This document shows, in pieces, positions 46,725 to 58,200 of a DNA stretch of 58,200 bases (positions are counted from its first letter, which is position 1; every line of letters begins with the position of its first letter). The DNA is taken from the NCBI GenBank assembly GCA_009602735.1, contig WELA01006056.1, forward strand, positions 155,361-213,560. The letters run 5' to 3'. A program made the position numbers and the translations under genes. The notes under the pieces were generated by a model that saw only the letters and a program-made list of their open reading frames with translations, was not told the origin of the DNA and did not search any database. This stretch comes from Mesotaenium endlicherianum (lineage: Eukaryota; Streptophyta; Zygnematophyceae; Zygnematales; Mesotaeniaceae).

Positions 46725-46856
46725 CACGCGCGGCCGTTCTATTAGACGATTTATTAATCGACACACGTATTTAGGTCGTTTTACGCCGACCCCTCATGCA
46801 TAACGCCTGTGCGTATTTGAAATACAAATACGACAAATTCGTATTCCATAACTAGG
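46725..46856 (-). repeat. hAT2 terminal inverted repeat and subterminal region
   Basis: Terminus CCTAGTTATGGAATACG (minus strand), preceded internally by several CGTAT/ACGTAT motifs and CGGCGTAAAACG, as in hAT1. These are likely transposase-binding repeats. The adjacent 8 bases, GTTCTTAA, would be the TSD, but the partner end is missing. Confidence 0.8.
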
Positions 46857-49800
46857 GTTCTTAAAAGTGACGGAGGGGGAGTACACGCGTGAATTCTGTA
46901 AACGGAATAGCGTCGGGCTAAACATCAACACTCGCGTTTCGAGCATGGTCGTCACTTTCGAGCACGGTCGTTACTTTACGTTCGGAGTACGGTCGTTAGA
47001 TTAACTGCTTCTACGACGGATTCCGTGAAACATGAAAATGTGTGACGCGGTGACTGGACTTTTACGGACTAAATGACAAAATTATATAAGGCACGCAATA
47101 CGGTGTCGGTCGCGCACGTTCGAAAACCGGCAATCGGTTTAAATAACCGACACCGACGAATTGTGGCAAATACGATCAATTTTTAATTGACATGACGTAT
47201 CGTACGGATTGCCTGTACGCCCACACGTGTACGCCGTATCCGGATTTTTAAACTAGGCGCGACTTTTCAAGAAGACGCGAGTGCTCGCGAGGTTGCGTAC
47301 ATATTCAGTTGACATGAATCGGTAGTTAACCACTACTTCACCATTGAATTAGGTGGGAACAAATCAAAGGAAGGGTCGAGGGATCAAATTCTCATGGATG
47401 TGAAGCGACTTTGCATATTTCGTTTCATTTGACTTTTATGACTGTTCGCGGAATTGTGACACGTCGGCTGGGAAATCGCGGGTTTGATTCCAATCGGTGG
47501 CTTCTTTAGGCCACTTCAAAGGTGTTTTCTTTCGAGTTAACGATTGTCGTTAACCAAAAATAATGATAGTCATTATTCAAAATAATGAAAGTCATTATGA
47601 AATAATTATTCACCAATTAACTAAGTTATTTCTTCATAATTAATCAAGCTATTGTTTTGTTTCATTAGGTCGTACTATTGCAAAGTAATCGAGTTACTTT
47701 ACGATGCTTTTTGCAATAGCAACTTGGTCGTATCGCCAATCAACTTGGAATTAGTCAACACATATGTGTGTCGATTAATTCATCAAAGATGCAATTTTTT
47801 ATCAATATATATTGATTAATAGTATAATTAGGAAAACGTCCTAAATACGCCTAAAAAGCTTAAATAGTTGCAGGGTCTCTTCTCTTCAGTGTGCAGGGGA
47901 TGCCAATGGACAGAGAATATCAATTGGCTGGTCATCCTGGCTAAGAACTTCCAACTTCTCCGCTCTATGTCATTATGTAGGGTCTTAATCCTGTTATGGG
48001 GTGTTGCATCCTTAGAGCTATCAGGTTGCATCCAAACCCTCTTGATGACTCTCTAAGATCCCGTAGGCATACCCTGCGGGATTGTGTATTGTACATGAAA
48101 ACTTAGCCGTAGACAATGGTGGGTCATACTTTGAACCAGCGGCGACCCATCAGGCGAGCGAACCTGAGGGTCAACCTCCACACGTGTGGGCGGCGGCACC
48201 ATGTGTGAAGGTAAAAGGAGTGTGCGGGATCTGGAAGTGGTTTCACAGTTGCTCAAAAGCACCTCGTAAGCGGATCATAGGTCTAAGTGCTCACCACAAT
48301 TGCCCGTGCACCAAGCGTTCCTCACCTACCACCCTCACCCGACTAACCACTGAGACCTTCCAACACCCTCCACCCTTTGACAACTTTTACTAGACACCAA
48401 AGGGACTTGACAGCAATGGGCATGACAAGGTAGCGAAATGAAGACTTATAAAGATGCCATTTGGTAGTTCACATTGCAGAGCTGCTTCGTCTTGAAATCG
48501 TCCAAAAATTGCAAAAAAGGAGAGTGAGACTTTGTTAGGTAACCTTCCATGTGAACTTACTTTGCACGTAGTATGCCACTATGATTTCCTATTGTGACTA
48601 AATCATGCAAAAGTGTGTACGTACTTTGTGTAATGAAAACGTAGTCTCTATTTAAATGTGTACATTCCCCCCAATCGGGGAGTAAGGGTTGTTGCCGTCG
48701 ACGTTGGCTTTCGCTCCGCTTCGATGTTTAAATATGTTGCGATCGTTCGGGGGACTTCGTGCATGAAGGGAAGTTTAGGGTCCAAGTTCAATCAGACCAT
48801 GGGGTGTGAAATCCCCTCAAAATTTGGGTGAACTAGCGCCCATAATTCAAAGACCAAAAATAGCGACCTGAAATCCAAGTTTCAAAATTTCTACAGTGAA
48901 TTAGCGCCCTTTAATCAAATAATTATGTCTTGATAAATCTGAAATCTAATCTGGGAAGATTTGTGAAAGGATGTCGTGCCTAACAGTGTCGAGACCTGGA
49001 CACGTGTGTGGCTTTCCAGCACGTGTGCCGTCGACCTGGTCGATGTGTCGGTGGCCCTTCTCATGTGTTGGCTGGCCCTGGTCGACTGGTCGATGCATCT
49101 TTGCACGTGGGAAATGAACCTGGTCAATCGTCCGTGGCACGTATGTCGGTGGGAAGCGGACTGTGGTTGAATCATTCTTGGTCATCCCGCACTTGAATAA
49201 TCCAAACAGTAGATTAACACTTAGTGTTTTCACACTGAGCTGAACCTCTTTAGTTCCTATTTCAGAACTTAGAAAATTTTGCAAAAAGTTTCCATCCGTC
49301 ATTTTCCCTTACAAGCGTCTTACTTCTAAATAGGCTTTCGCCTAAGTTGAGGGTTGCACAAGTGAACAAATGATAGTTTGTGTCAATTACGTCTAAACAA
49401 ATCAGCACAACAACACCAAGTTTCAGATAAAATCGGCCACCAGGGCTTTCGCTTAACTTTCACCAAGTCACAACTTACAAAACTTTGAAACTATAGCATC
49501 TATGCCGGCCTGGTTTGAGCTCTTTGCTCACCACCGCACCTAACAGAGTCCACTGCTGGTTGGGCTCACTCAGCTCTTTGCTGAGAGCTTTACTTGCTAA
49601 TACTGCTTTTGCTAGTAGCGATTCGACAATTGAGACTTCTGAGAACTTGGAAACTAACACAGAGCTCACCATTTTATGTGCCTTCGTACGCTCGTGGTAT
49701 TTTGACTCAAACCTGCACTAGCAATCCTAGCAGATTCTGTTCTGCCAGCTCTCTATCCTTTCAGTCGAAATCCCTTCTCGGAAACTCCTGAATGCTAACT

Positions 49801-52045
49801 TTCTATAATACACTGGAAGAGAATCTCATAAGCGTCGGCTGAAGCGTGGCATCCTGGCTCTCTTGTGGCCTTGGAAACTTCTTCTCCTTTGCGCTTTTTC
49901 TTCTCTTCTCCTTTTGCTCCTGCGCTCCCTTCTGCTTCTTGGCAAAATGTGCAAGGCAACAATGAGGTGAGATCGTGCAAGGCTTGTGCCTTTCGCAGGC
50001 ACCAAGCATGCCAATCCCCTTGGGAATTCCAACGCTTAGTCACAGCGCTTAACATGCATGCAGCTCCTGCAACTATCCCTTGTGAAACTTGAGTTATTTG
50101 ACGTCACTTAGCATGCATGCACACCTCATGACGGTCGCGTGTCCAACCAGTCTTCCGGTCAGCGTGCACGCCTATGTGGCTTCCAAGCCTATGTCCCATG
50201 AGGTGGCTGCTTAAGACGTGGCAGCCTCATCCCTGGTCCATTGGCAAAGTGAGCCGTTCTAGTCAGCAACGTCTGTTTTGGCATCCCGCTGGGTGGCCCT
50301 TTCGTAGAAACTCTCACGGTCAACTTCTCGACTGACTTGGCTGTTAAACCCCACCCGTCCCTGAGTGTTGGTTTTGACCTAATTACAGTCACGCTTTCGT
50401 GTGACTTGGACTAATGCTGACCGGGCAAAGGTCAAGCAAATTGTTAGTGAGTCAACGTTGACTTTTCGTACCTGGGTGGCCGTGACTTGCGTCACTCGTG
50501 CAGCGCCGTCAAACTGAACTAAGTCGTGACAAGGATTCAACATTTTAGGGGCCTGAATTCAAAAATCTGGAAAATTAGCGCCAGTTTCCATCCCACCCCT
50601 TGGAGTTGGGGGTTTCACTTCATGCTCTAGCTTGCTCTAGCTTGCTCCGGCCAGCTGCGGCCAACCCTTCTCTCATACGCGTCATCGCTTGACTGGTTTT
50701 TCCAGTTAATCGCGAGTCGGGCAATCTATAATGAAAGTGACGTTATCGATGGAGTTGCAGCGTGCTGCAGCGTAATGGGCTGTAAAGATCTTCTCGACTT
50801 ATCCAGGTCATTATAAGTGCTCCACAATCAGGCAGCTCTTGTTTCAGATTTTTCCCCAGATTTTTCTGCGTGGCCCAATCATTCAAAACCACGTCGATGT
50901 CCAGACATCCTCCTTCGTCCCCGCCTGCTGCTTCCTGGCTGCTCACTTTCTTTCACTTCGCTTAGACCCGTTTCAGATACTATTTCCGATGTATGGTAAA
51001 GGCTTGGTTGTGCTTAGATGGGTTTGAGCAGGCTCGGAAATCAGGTTCGGAACGCCTTCAATGACCGTCTACGATTCAAGTGCCTTCTGCATGCCTGGCC
51101 TTTTGGCTCCAACCATGCCTTCGACCTGCTTCGACCTGCTTCAGCCTTCGACCTGCTTCGACCTGCTTCGACCTCAACTACATGGCCGGTATACATGCCG
51201 ATCAACGACAGTACGTGCCAGTCCGTGCATTCTGCAGCTCTTCCATACAGCGCGCACGCACTACAGGCCTCTTGTCATGAAATAATCGGCACACCCTACC
51301 CATCCCGACTCCCGAGCTCATCCCTTCCACCCCACACAGAGTCGCCTGGCATATTGGAACCACATAACAACCACCCACGTCACGAAATGGCTGACCGCAT
51401 TGGTCCACACACCCACAGATACCTGTCGTCAACACATGAATAGTCCAAGTGCGCTGAGGCCAGTTGTTCGTCCGTTTTGCCTTTTCTGGCCCATCATTGC
51501 CTGGCGCCACTGGTTTCGGCCATTTCGGCGTCACGCACCTACTAGCCCTCATGCTGACACCAAAGGGGGAGACGTGTTGAAGAGTACAGCGGTCGAAAAG
51601 AATTGGAAGTAGACCCTCAGGCAAGCAGATTCAAGTTCTCCCAGGAGCACCCAAGAGCACTTGCCATCTGCATCTTAATTGAGAAAGTGCCTTCTACTTT
51701 TCTTCCGCGTATGTAAGAAAGTGTCATTCATATATGGACTTTTGATCCGGCTAAAAGTTAGTCGTCAACGTTCTTTTTGTCTGGTGCTTCCGCCTCGTTT
51801 ACATTTAACATCTAGAATTTGGACATTCCATCAAACAATCGCACTGATCTCGACATCGACCACTTGCTCGGGGATCTTACTTTTGCTGACAGAATTGTTT
51901 GTAGTTACTAAGGTGCTACATAGCCTCTGGCTGAGGATCAAGCAGGTCAGATTGGTGCCGGTTACGCATTTGCCTGTTCATCGCCTTAGAGATACTTGTG
52001 ATAGTGCTCTGCGATTCTAAATACCAGTCTAAAACATTACCCAAA
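46857..52045. other. Long gene-free stretch with old repeat remnants
   Basis: No supported gene. At 46945-47010 there are three near-copies of GAGCACGGTCGTTACTTT, and at 47104-47155 an inverted pair GGTGTCGGT/ACCGACACC, which look like the subterminal sequence of another DNA transposon. At 47540-47640 there is an AT-rich palindromic patch (ATAATGA/TCATTAT). At 51118-51176 there is a small minisatellite. The rest (48-51 kb) has short frames without domains. Confidence 0.5.
51118..51176. repeat. 10-bp minisatellite (TTCGACCTGC)n
   Basis: Five or so units of TTCGACCTGC, one with a variant, in non-coding sequence. Confidence 0.8.
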
Positions 52046-52625
52046 ATGGCGCCAGTTGCTGCTGCTCAAGTCATCATTCAAGGCATAGGATTTGTTGCTA
52101 GTGCGGTGGCTTTGAAGACTTACCTAGATCAGGAAGCGGCAATGACTCCTCCCAGTTCAAACCTGTGCCCCACTTGCAGTGGCACAAGACGCGTGCCATG
52201 CTTGTGTTCAAGGTACGCTTTGTCCGTGACTTATATGGTGTTGGAATGTGAAGGGGATCTGCATGGTGGATTGTGCTATTAACGACTAATCAGCTTTGAG
52301 TTTCAGTATGGAATTCGATTGTTCAATAGACTAACTTTTGTTAAAGATGGAAATAGTTAGAACTGTTGTTTTGCTTGGTTCCTCGACCTCTCGTATCTGG
52401 CTGTTTGCAAAATCCTCGCAGAAAGGTCCTGATGTGCTAGTATTGTCTTGTTTGATTAGCAGGTGGTCAGATGGTGACGTGGGCTGCTCTACTTGTGGCG
52501 GATCTGGGAACATGACATGTAGTAGTTGTGGAGGCAGTGGAACAGGGCGGCCGTTGCCAGCTCGCTTGCACATATCAAGATCGCAGACCCACTCTTCAAG
52601 CTCGCTAAGGATAACGAGGCAGTAG
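52046..52625 (+). CDS. Small DnaJ-type zinc-finger (CxxCxGxG) protein
   Basis: Two exons, 52046-52212 and 52463-52625, joined GT-AG in phase 2 through a 250-base intron, give 108 residues. A hydrophobic N-terminus (AAQVIIQGIGFVASAVALKTYL) could be a membrane anchor or targeting signal. It is followed by cysteine repeats CPTCSGTRRVPCLC, CSTCGGSG and CSSCGGSG, then GRPLPARLHI. The C-x2-C-x-G-x-G units are those of the DnaJ zinc-binding domain, found without a J domain in plant plastid chaperone-like proteins that help fold or assemble photosynthetic complexes. The match is to that class, not to a named member. Start chosen as the Met just upstream of the hydrophobic segment (ACCCAAAATGG). Confidence 0.82.
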
Positions 52626-54536
52626 GGGATCAGGCGGCAGCGCCTTACGTTTGGATTCAAACTTTCTCCCATAGATTACCTGGATGGGAGGCCTTTTCGA
52701 TTGTAGGCTGCACAAACAGGAGGGAGTGCGCTGCAGCCAAAGCTGTCACGCAAAAGTCCTTCGCAGCTACTTTTATGGCGGCTTCAAAGATTGCTGCTGG
52801 TCTACATCAGCAATAATATGGTGGTAAAGGTGCTGAACGCTGCAGTTGCTCACCAACTGTGAAGTAGATGTTTCTTATGTCCCACCTGAGTGTGAAGAGT
52901 CTGGACTTATAAATAGATTTCTATGGTTAGCATAGCATTAGGGATTACTGCTCATTGTCTGGGACATCAGTCCTAGATCTCTCCAGCGTCAAATCAAGGC
53001 CCAACGGTGGTTGATTGTAGTCTTGTGAGATGGGGTGTGATAATCCTCCATCATCAGGTGACAGACTAGTGTACATTTGTGTCATTACTTTTGCTGCCAG
53101 AGGGGACACTATGGGTGGGGGTAGTTCCTAGGCAACATGAGTATACTGTATATTGAGAGTTACATAGTAACCTAAGGTGCATTTACCCGTTGTGTGCATC
53201 AGATTTGCTTTTTCTAGATGAGTGGGTAGAAGGGGGAGGGTTTTGCCATAATGCGCAACCATTATGCAATAACTGATCATAGTATTTCCACTCAAATGAG
53301 TAATAGAGATGTTCATTGCTTTTCTCTTGATGGGTCTTCACAAGAAGTGATTATGAGAGGACTATATGATGGCATGTTGCCTGAATTTGACCTTAAAATG
53401 TATGGTGTCATGTGTGTTGCGTAGCTCCTTATCATATCGCAAAACTGTGAAGTAGTCCTGGTGATCAGAGGAGGTCCTGTCATCGTCTGAGGCAATTAGG
53501 TGTGGTGCTTCACGTTCCATTAGGTGTTGCGCTTTACTTCCCGAAGTACTGCTCTATTGTTTTAAGGGTATTATGGAGGATTGTCTGCTGCCATTGTTTG
53601 GATTGAGTTTAATGTCTTTGTACACTTCCTCTGAAGTTTTGTGGTCGAGGTGAGTGCTTCCAGCAAGGTGGCCTTCATGCGTTGAATTGGACATCTATAA
53701 CTTTCTACTGAATTGTTATGGCACACATAATTTAATCACCAAGAATTTAAAAAACATCATCTTATCATGGTTGCAACAATGCTATATTATTGCATGATCT
53801 ATGGCCATGATCTCAACAAATGAAATCAATTATTGCCAAAAGTCATGTGCCCACTTCAAAAAATTCCCTTTTTTTTTTTTTTGAACTCTGCATTAAATGA
53901 ATTGCGCAACAGTAGTTCATAGTCTGTCCCTTCTATGTCAAATATAATTATTGGCATATATATACAGGGATGGAGTGGCAGCAAGAGTACTGCATAGCTT
54001 CAAAAGTTTACTGCACTTTCAGATGTACCCATGAGCTCAGTATTCAGATGCATATTTCACACGCCCAGCTGCAGGAATTATGATGACCCTAACAAGCTTG
54101 TCACGAAGCAATATCTGTGACTTGCAAAAATATAAGAGGTGTATAACTATTGCTAAAAGCGCCCCACTAGTAACTCTTGCTGACGGAGAATTGGACATAC
54201 TTCATTCTCTCCAGACAATCCATCCGCTTGGCAATTATCTCAAAATTGGGCTATTATGTGCAAGCATGCACCAGCAGTGCTATTGCAGGTACTATTCCCA
54301 ACTATCAGGTATCATGCCCCGGTCACATTCCTTGTGAGGGGAGCCAGTGAGACCACGCAGTGAAAGTAGCAGAGCACAGCGGCCCGCACACCAACTCATT
54401 ACTATGATATGCTAAAACTACTTATTTACAGATGTGCGAACGGAAACGAGGCCCCGGGGAGGAGGGAAGGGGGGGGGGGGGAGTGTTTAGATGTAAATGT
54501 TTATCACACTTAGAAGGGCACCATCAATCAATCGCC
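52626..54536. other. Intergenic, convergent 3' ends
   Basis: The 3' flank of the zinc-finger gene and the 3' flank of the PHRF1-like gene. A T homopolymer lies at about 53868-53881 and a G run at about 54469-54481. No gene is seen. Confidence 0.6.
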
Positions 54537-57500
54537 TTAATGCCAAGACTGGGCTGACTTGGCGTACGCGCGGAGGTAGCCTTCTGCGAGCTTCTTCACC
54601 TTGCCGCCCTCCCGGATGAGAAACTCGGCCGTCGTCTCAGCGCAGTGGTGCTGCATGACCTTAGCTGTCGTCTTCTCGGTCGCCCACCTGTACTGGCCGC
54701 CCGAGATCACGCCGCTCTTGCAGAGCGGCCGCAGGTGCTCCTTCACATAGCCCTCCACCTGGCAGAGATTGATTTGCGAGCAAGACACGGGGGCGCACGC
54801 AAGCCCACGGGGACGACAAGGAAGGACTCCAAGAAGCGGGTGAGACAAACATACGGGTTGACGTCGACGGAACTGTTTTTCTCCCAGTGTGGCACTCGCC
54901 CGTCGGGTGCCAGCTGTTGCTTGCCTGTGCAGCAGTGAGACTTCTTCGACACACTGCAGGAGCATTGGCACGGTTCTGCCAGGGACTGAATGCCAGCGAC
55001 CTATACCACGGAAAGAGAAGCTTGTAGTTGAGAGCTTGGGACAGTTCCTCTGGAGCCCGAGCAAGAGAGAGCTACAGAGGAGCCTAAACTCAAAAGTTAT
55101 ATCCAATACGTGTGTACGTATGTTAAAACGCACCAGGGTACATATAACACATCTATAGATACATGCATCTGTACACAAGACTATCACCTTCAAGAATGGC
55201 CTATGGAAGCACACAGTAAGAACTTTAATCAAACTAGTCGACCATAGCGAGTAACAAGAGGATAAGAGGGCGGCCGGCGTTCACCTGTCCATGGACCTTG
55301 CTATTCACAACGTCAGGTGGCGTCCCGCCATTGGCCTCCTCGTCCACCCAAGCCTGGACACGCCCCATTCTGCCCCCGTCCCTTTCCTCCTTCCTGATAC
55401 TTCCTTGCCGGACAGGCAGGCCTTCTGCTCCTGCCATCTGGCCACCTCCCCCGTTACCTGCCCGGGGCCCAGCTGGCAGCCGGCAAGGGGCAGGCAGCGA
55501 TGACACGTGGCGCTCTGTCGGGGCGGCGTCGGGAAGCCAGTCACGCCGTGTGGGGTCAATACGGCCGTCCATGCTCACGAACCTGCCCTCCTGCAGCAAC
55601 TCCTCCAGGCTGTCGGCGCTCCCCTCTCTCTCCCTCCTCTCCAGAGGCCTTCCCCTCCCTGCCTCTGCACCCACCTCCTCTGCTGCTGCCTTAGTCAGGG
55701 ACGTCAAATTTGCAGGGTGCTGTATCCCACCAGCAGCTGTAGTGGCAGTTGCAGCGGCGGCCGCAGCGGCAGCAGAGGCGGCGGGGGCAGCAGCGGCGGC
55801 GGAAGAGGTGGCGGCAGCAGCAGGGGCCAGGCCACGAGCAGAAGCATCGCCGGGGGATGCAGAGTGAAGGAGAGCACGGGCTGCAGAGGAAGGGATGGGC
55901 TCAGTTTGAGAAGGACAGGTGGCAGGCGCCTGGCGCTGCTCATCCTCGGCTGGCGGAGCCTGGTGGCCCTGTCCTCCATGGCGCCCGTCTGAAGCTCCAC
56001 CTGGCGGTGCACGGCAAGCTTCCTGATCCCAGATGGCATCCTTGCTAGCCGCCAACACTGGGAGAGGCTGGCAAGCTGCCACATCAGCAGAGCTCGCGGG
56101 CGGCGTTGGCTCGACCTCAGCGCCGAGAGAGGGTGGCAGTGGTGGCGGCGGCCTGTCACTAATACTTCCGTGCAAAGACGATACTGCCTCCCCCTCTTCT
56201 GTCGCCGCCAGACCTGCCTGCTGCTGCTGCTGCTGCAGACAAGAAGGGGCCGAGGCAGTGGTGGCCCGGGGGGAGGTCTGGTGCTTCCTCACCTCCTCCT
56301 CCTCCTCTTGCGCACACTCCTTGCTGGCTTCCCTCTCTCCCTCTCTCAGCAGAGACCTTTGCTCCCCCGCGCCCTCACTCTCTGCCACATGGCTCTCAGG
56401 AGGACGTGGCATCTGCGGGAGCTCTTCCCCCACAGGCGCAACCTGCCCAGCCCCTGGGCCAGCACCAGCAGAAGCGCCACCTGTCACTTGTATGACCCCG
56501 TCAATGCCCGGCAAAGGGAGAGGGCTGGGGCTGTCGCTGCCCTCGGCCCTCTCGAGCGAGGGGCTGCGAGAGGGCGAGGGGGGGATCAGGCCAGTGGCGC
56601 GAAGAGCTCTTGTCACAGCTGCGTCCTCTCCTTCCTCGTCCCTCTCGGCACGACAGCTATCACCCCCGTTCGGTTGCCAGCTGGCGTCCTCCGGGCGAGC
56701 CTCGCTGGCGCCAGCAGCGCCAGCTTTCTCGTGGTTCCCTGGGCCGTCTGCCCGGGCAGCCAGACGCGCCCGGCGGTCAGCCAAAACTTTCTGGCGGGCA
56801 GCCGCCTGGGCCTTCGCGGACATGCTGATGTACACGCTCTTGTTGCCCGCCCGCCCGAAAATTTCTCTCTCGGCGGCCACGGCCTCCTCCACGGCCCTCT
56901 CGCACGCCGGGTTGCGACAGATGGTGGGCGGGCGGGCAGCCTGCAGGAAGTGCTCCACCCACCGGCTGAGGTACAGCTGGCGCACCGACGTGGGCACCCG
57001 GCTGCGCGTGTTGAGCTCCAGGGAGGGCCGCATATCAGCCGGCAGTTGCACCTGTCAAATTCACTCCACGCCAGTTTCGTCTGTCAAATCATCCCCCATG
57101 CCGATATAGCTTGCCAGGCTTCGAGCGAGAGAGATGCATCTTGTTTGGTCCGAACAAACCGAACAGACTGCAACATAGAGGTAGCCACTGCTTGCACCTG
57201 TCACTACATGCTAGCAACGTGCACATCCAAACATTCTGAAGCATTTATATCAGGATGTGAGAAACATGCGAACCATACAGATCCCACTGGCAAGTAGCCG
57301 AAGCCCCTGCAGTGAACAGACTGTAAGGAGATACCTGGCACGAACGCAGCACCACCGAGCCATGTGGCAGGGCAGAGAGCGCGCCAGCCTACATACCAGA
57401 AGGCGAAACTCTCCCTTGGAGGCCGCTCCAGGCGCCGGTGCACGCTGGGACTGCTGGGGAGTGGCTGAGGAGGATTTGATAGCAGCCAGCCCCCCCGCTT

Positions 57501-58200
57501 TCTGTGCGCCCCCCCCCTGGGCCTTTCTGGCCATCAGCTCCCTGGCTCGTCTTATTCTGGTGGCTCGTTCGTCCTCCACCGCCGCACCTCCTTCTGCCAC
57601 CTGGATGACCGCTTGCTGCCCTCCCATTGGCTCCTCTGCTCTGACTTTACCTCCGCCTGCTTGCCCCTCATCCCGTTCTCCCGTTCCGCCGGGCACAGCT
57701 TCCTGCAGACTGTGCGTTACAGCTGCATCTGATGGAACGCCACCTGGCACGGCCCTCTTGCCGCCCGCCGGCTCGTGCCTCGTCCCAGCAAGAACAGGGG
57801 AGACCAGGGCGGCCCTCTCCCGGTGACAGCTGGCGCTCCCGCGGAGAAGCTCGCTCCCCGCACACAGGGGGCGGGCGGCGGATCCGGGCCCACCAGGCAG
57901 CCCTCCTCCGTCAACCGCGTCGCAAGAGGTGGACAGTCCCCCACCCCCCGCCGCACAAGACGCCGCACGGCCGTGGGAAGGAGCCAGACCAATCTGGGAG
58001 CGCGCGCGCTCAATCTCGTCCTGAATCTGACGGTCCATCTCCTCCACAGACACGCACGCCCCCTGCCGCCACCTCTCCTCCTCCTCCCAGTCGAACCCCA
58101 CCCGGGCCGACAGAATCGCCCTCGCGTCGGCACTCGCCTCCAGCAGCGAGATGCTCCCGCCGAAACCCTCCCCCCCCCCTCTCTTCTCGACTCCGAGAGC
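54537..58200 (-). CDS. PHRF1-like nuclear protein, 3' part (partial at window edge)
   Basis: Three exons on the minus strand, all phase 0: from beyond 58200 to 57397, 57051-55285 (589 codons) and 54758-54537 (73 codons plus TAA). The first part reads GGSISLLEASADARAIL, VGFDWEEEERWRQGACVSVE. The large middle exon starts VQLPADMRPSLELNTRSR, has a Lys/Ala/Arg-rich helix (KAQAAARQKVLADRRARLAA), and is otherwise long, disordered and rich in Ala, Pro, Ser and Glu, with poly-Gln and poly-Ala runs near 56220 and 55760. The final exon, VEGYVKEHLRPLCKSGVISG then YRWATEKTTAKVMQHH and KVKKLAEGYLRAY, resembles the C-terminal SRI-like domain of plant PHD-plus-RING proteins related to PHRF1, which binds the RNA polymerase II tail. 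That assignment is from memory of the family. The PHD and RING parts would lie right of the window. Confidence 0.7.

Larger units (their letters stand above)
19428..46856 (-). mobile_element. hAT2, antisense hAT transposon hosting the whole nest
   Basis: Its right end at 46856 is the inverted-repeat terminus CCTAGTTATGGAATACG (read on the minus strand), identical over these bases to the left end of hAT1. Transposase pieces in order on the minus strand are 45055-44533, 37852-37419, 36409-36220 and 19492-19428, separated by one natural intron and by two later retroelement insertions. A solo LTR also sits in the 5' flank. The left terminus is missing; homology to hAT1 stops at about 19428 and unrelated sequence begins. 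With the insertions removed it is about 4 kb of hAT sequence. Confidence 0.85.

Noticed and set aside
47455..47520. tRNA-like GGTTTGATTCC box
   Set aside because: No matching A box, anticodon stem or acceptor stem could be built around it.
49795..50055. Lys/Glu-rich frames on the minus strand
   Set aside because: They come from a CTTCTTCTCC-type low-complexity stretch; no splice context or similarity supports coding.
52526..52816. Frame downstream of the zinc-finger gene
   Set aside because: It overlaps the last exon in another frame and continues in the 3' flank; no acceptor would join it to the gene in phase.

Overview
This is a nuclear genomic window from a green plant. It is most likely a streptophyte (alga, moss, lycophyte or fern), but the species cannot be fixed from the sequence. 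The signs are split genes with GT-AG introns of several hundred bases, a plant-type VPS29, a plant-type PHD/RING C-terminus, a small predicted plastid membrane protein, Ty3/gypsy chromoviruses whose primer-binding sites look like the plant initiator-Met-tRNA type, and hAT transposons of the BED/DUF659/hATC kind.

There are five host genes, all short or partial, and they flank a large transposon nest. On the left are the last three exons of an MFS transporter (+, 891-3006), a complete three-exon VPS29 retromer subunit (-, 4622-7115), and a five-exon predicted plastid membrane protein of unknown function (-, 10185-12603). A 671-base assembly gap (14227-14897) is followed by a GT-repeat-rich stretch with decayed cysteine-rich coding fragments (15005-17430). 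On the right are a two-exon, 108-residue DnaJ-type zinc-finger protein (+, 52046-52625) and the 3' three exons of a long disordered protein with a PHRF1-like C-terminus (-, 54537 to beyond the window edge).

The middle (about 19.4-46.9 kb) is one nest of mobile elements whose order can be read from target-site duplications. The host is an antisense hAT element (hAT2; right end at 46856, left end lost near 19428). Three things landed in it: a solo LTR (45467-46724, TSD CACGC); a nearly intact Ty3/gypsy chromovirus (37853-44532, TSD CTATA, both LTRs 503 bp with only two differences seen by eye); and an older three-LTR gypsy composite (19493-36219, TSD AGCAT/AGCGT). A second hAT (hAT1, 19710-26914, perfect 8-bp TSD GCAGCGAA) then inserted into the first LTR of the composite.

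The least explained item is a long reading frame (about 33.6-35.3 kb) lying after the chromodomain-integrase and before the 3' LTR of the decayed gypsy element. It has a coiled-coil start, an unrecognised centre, an acidic tract and an arginine/serine tail, and it is neither gag, pol nor an obvious envelope. Other points worth a look are hAT introns built of diverged tandem repeats, a 340-bp foldback at 8664-9005, and the cysteine-rich repeat relics.
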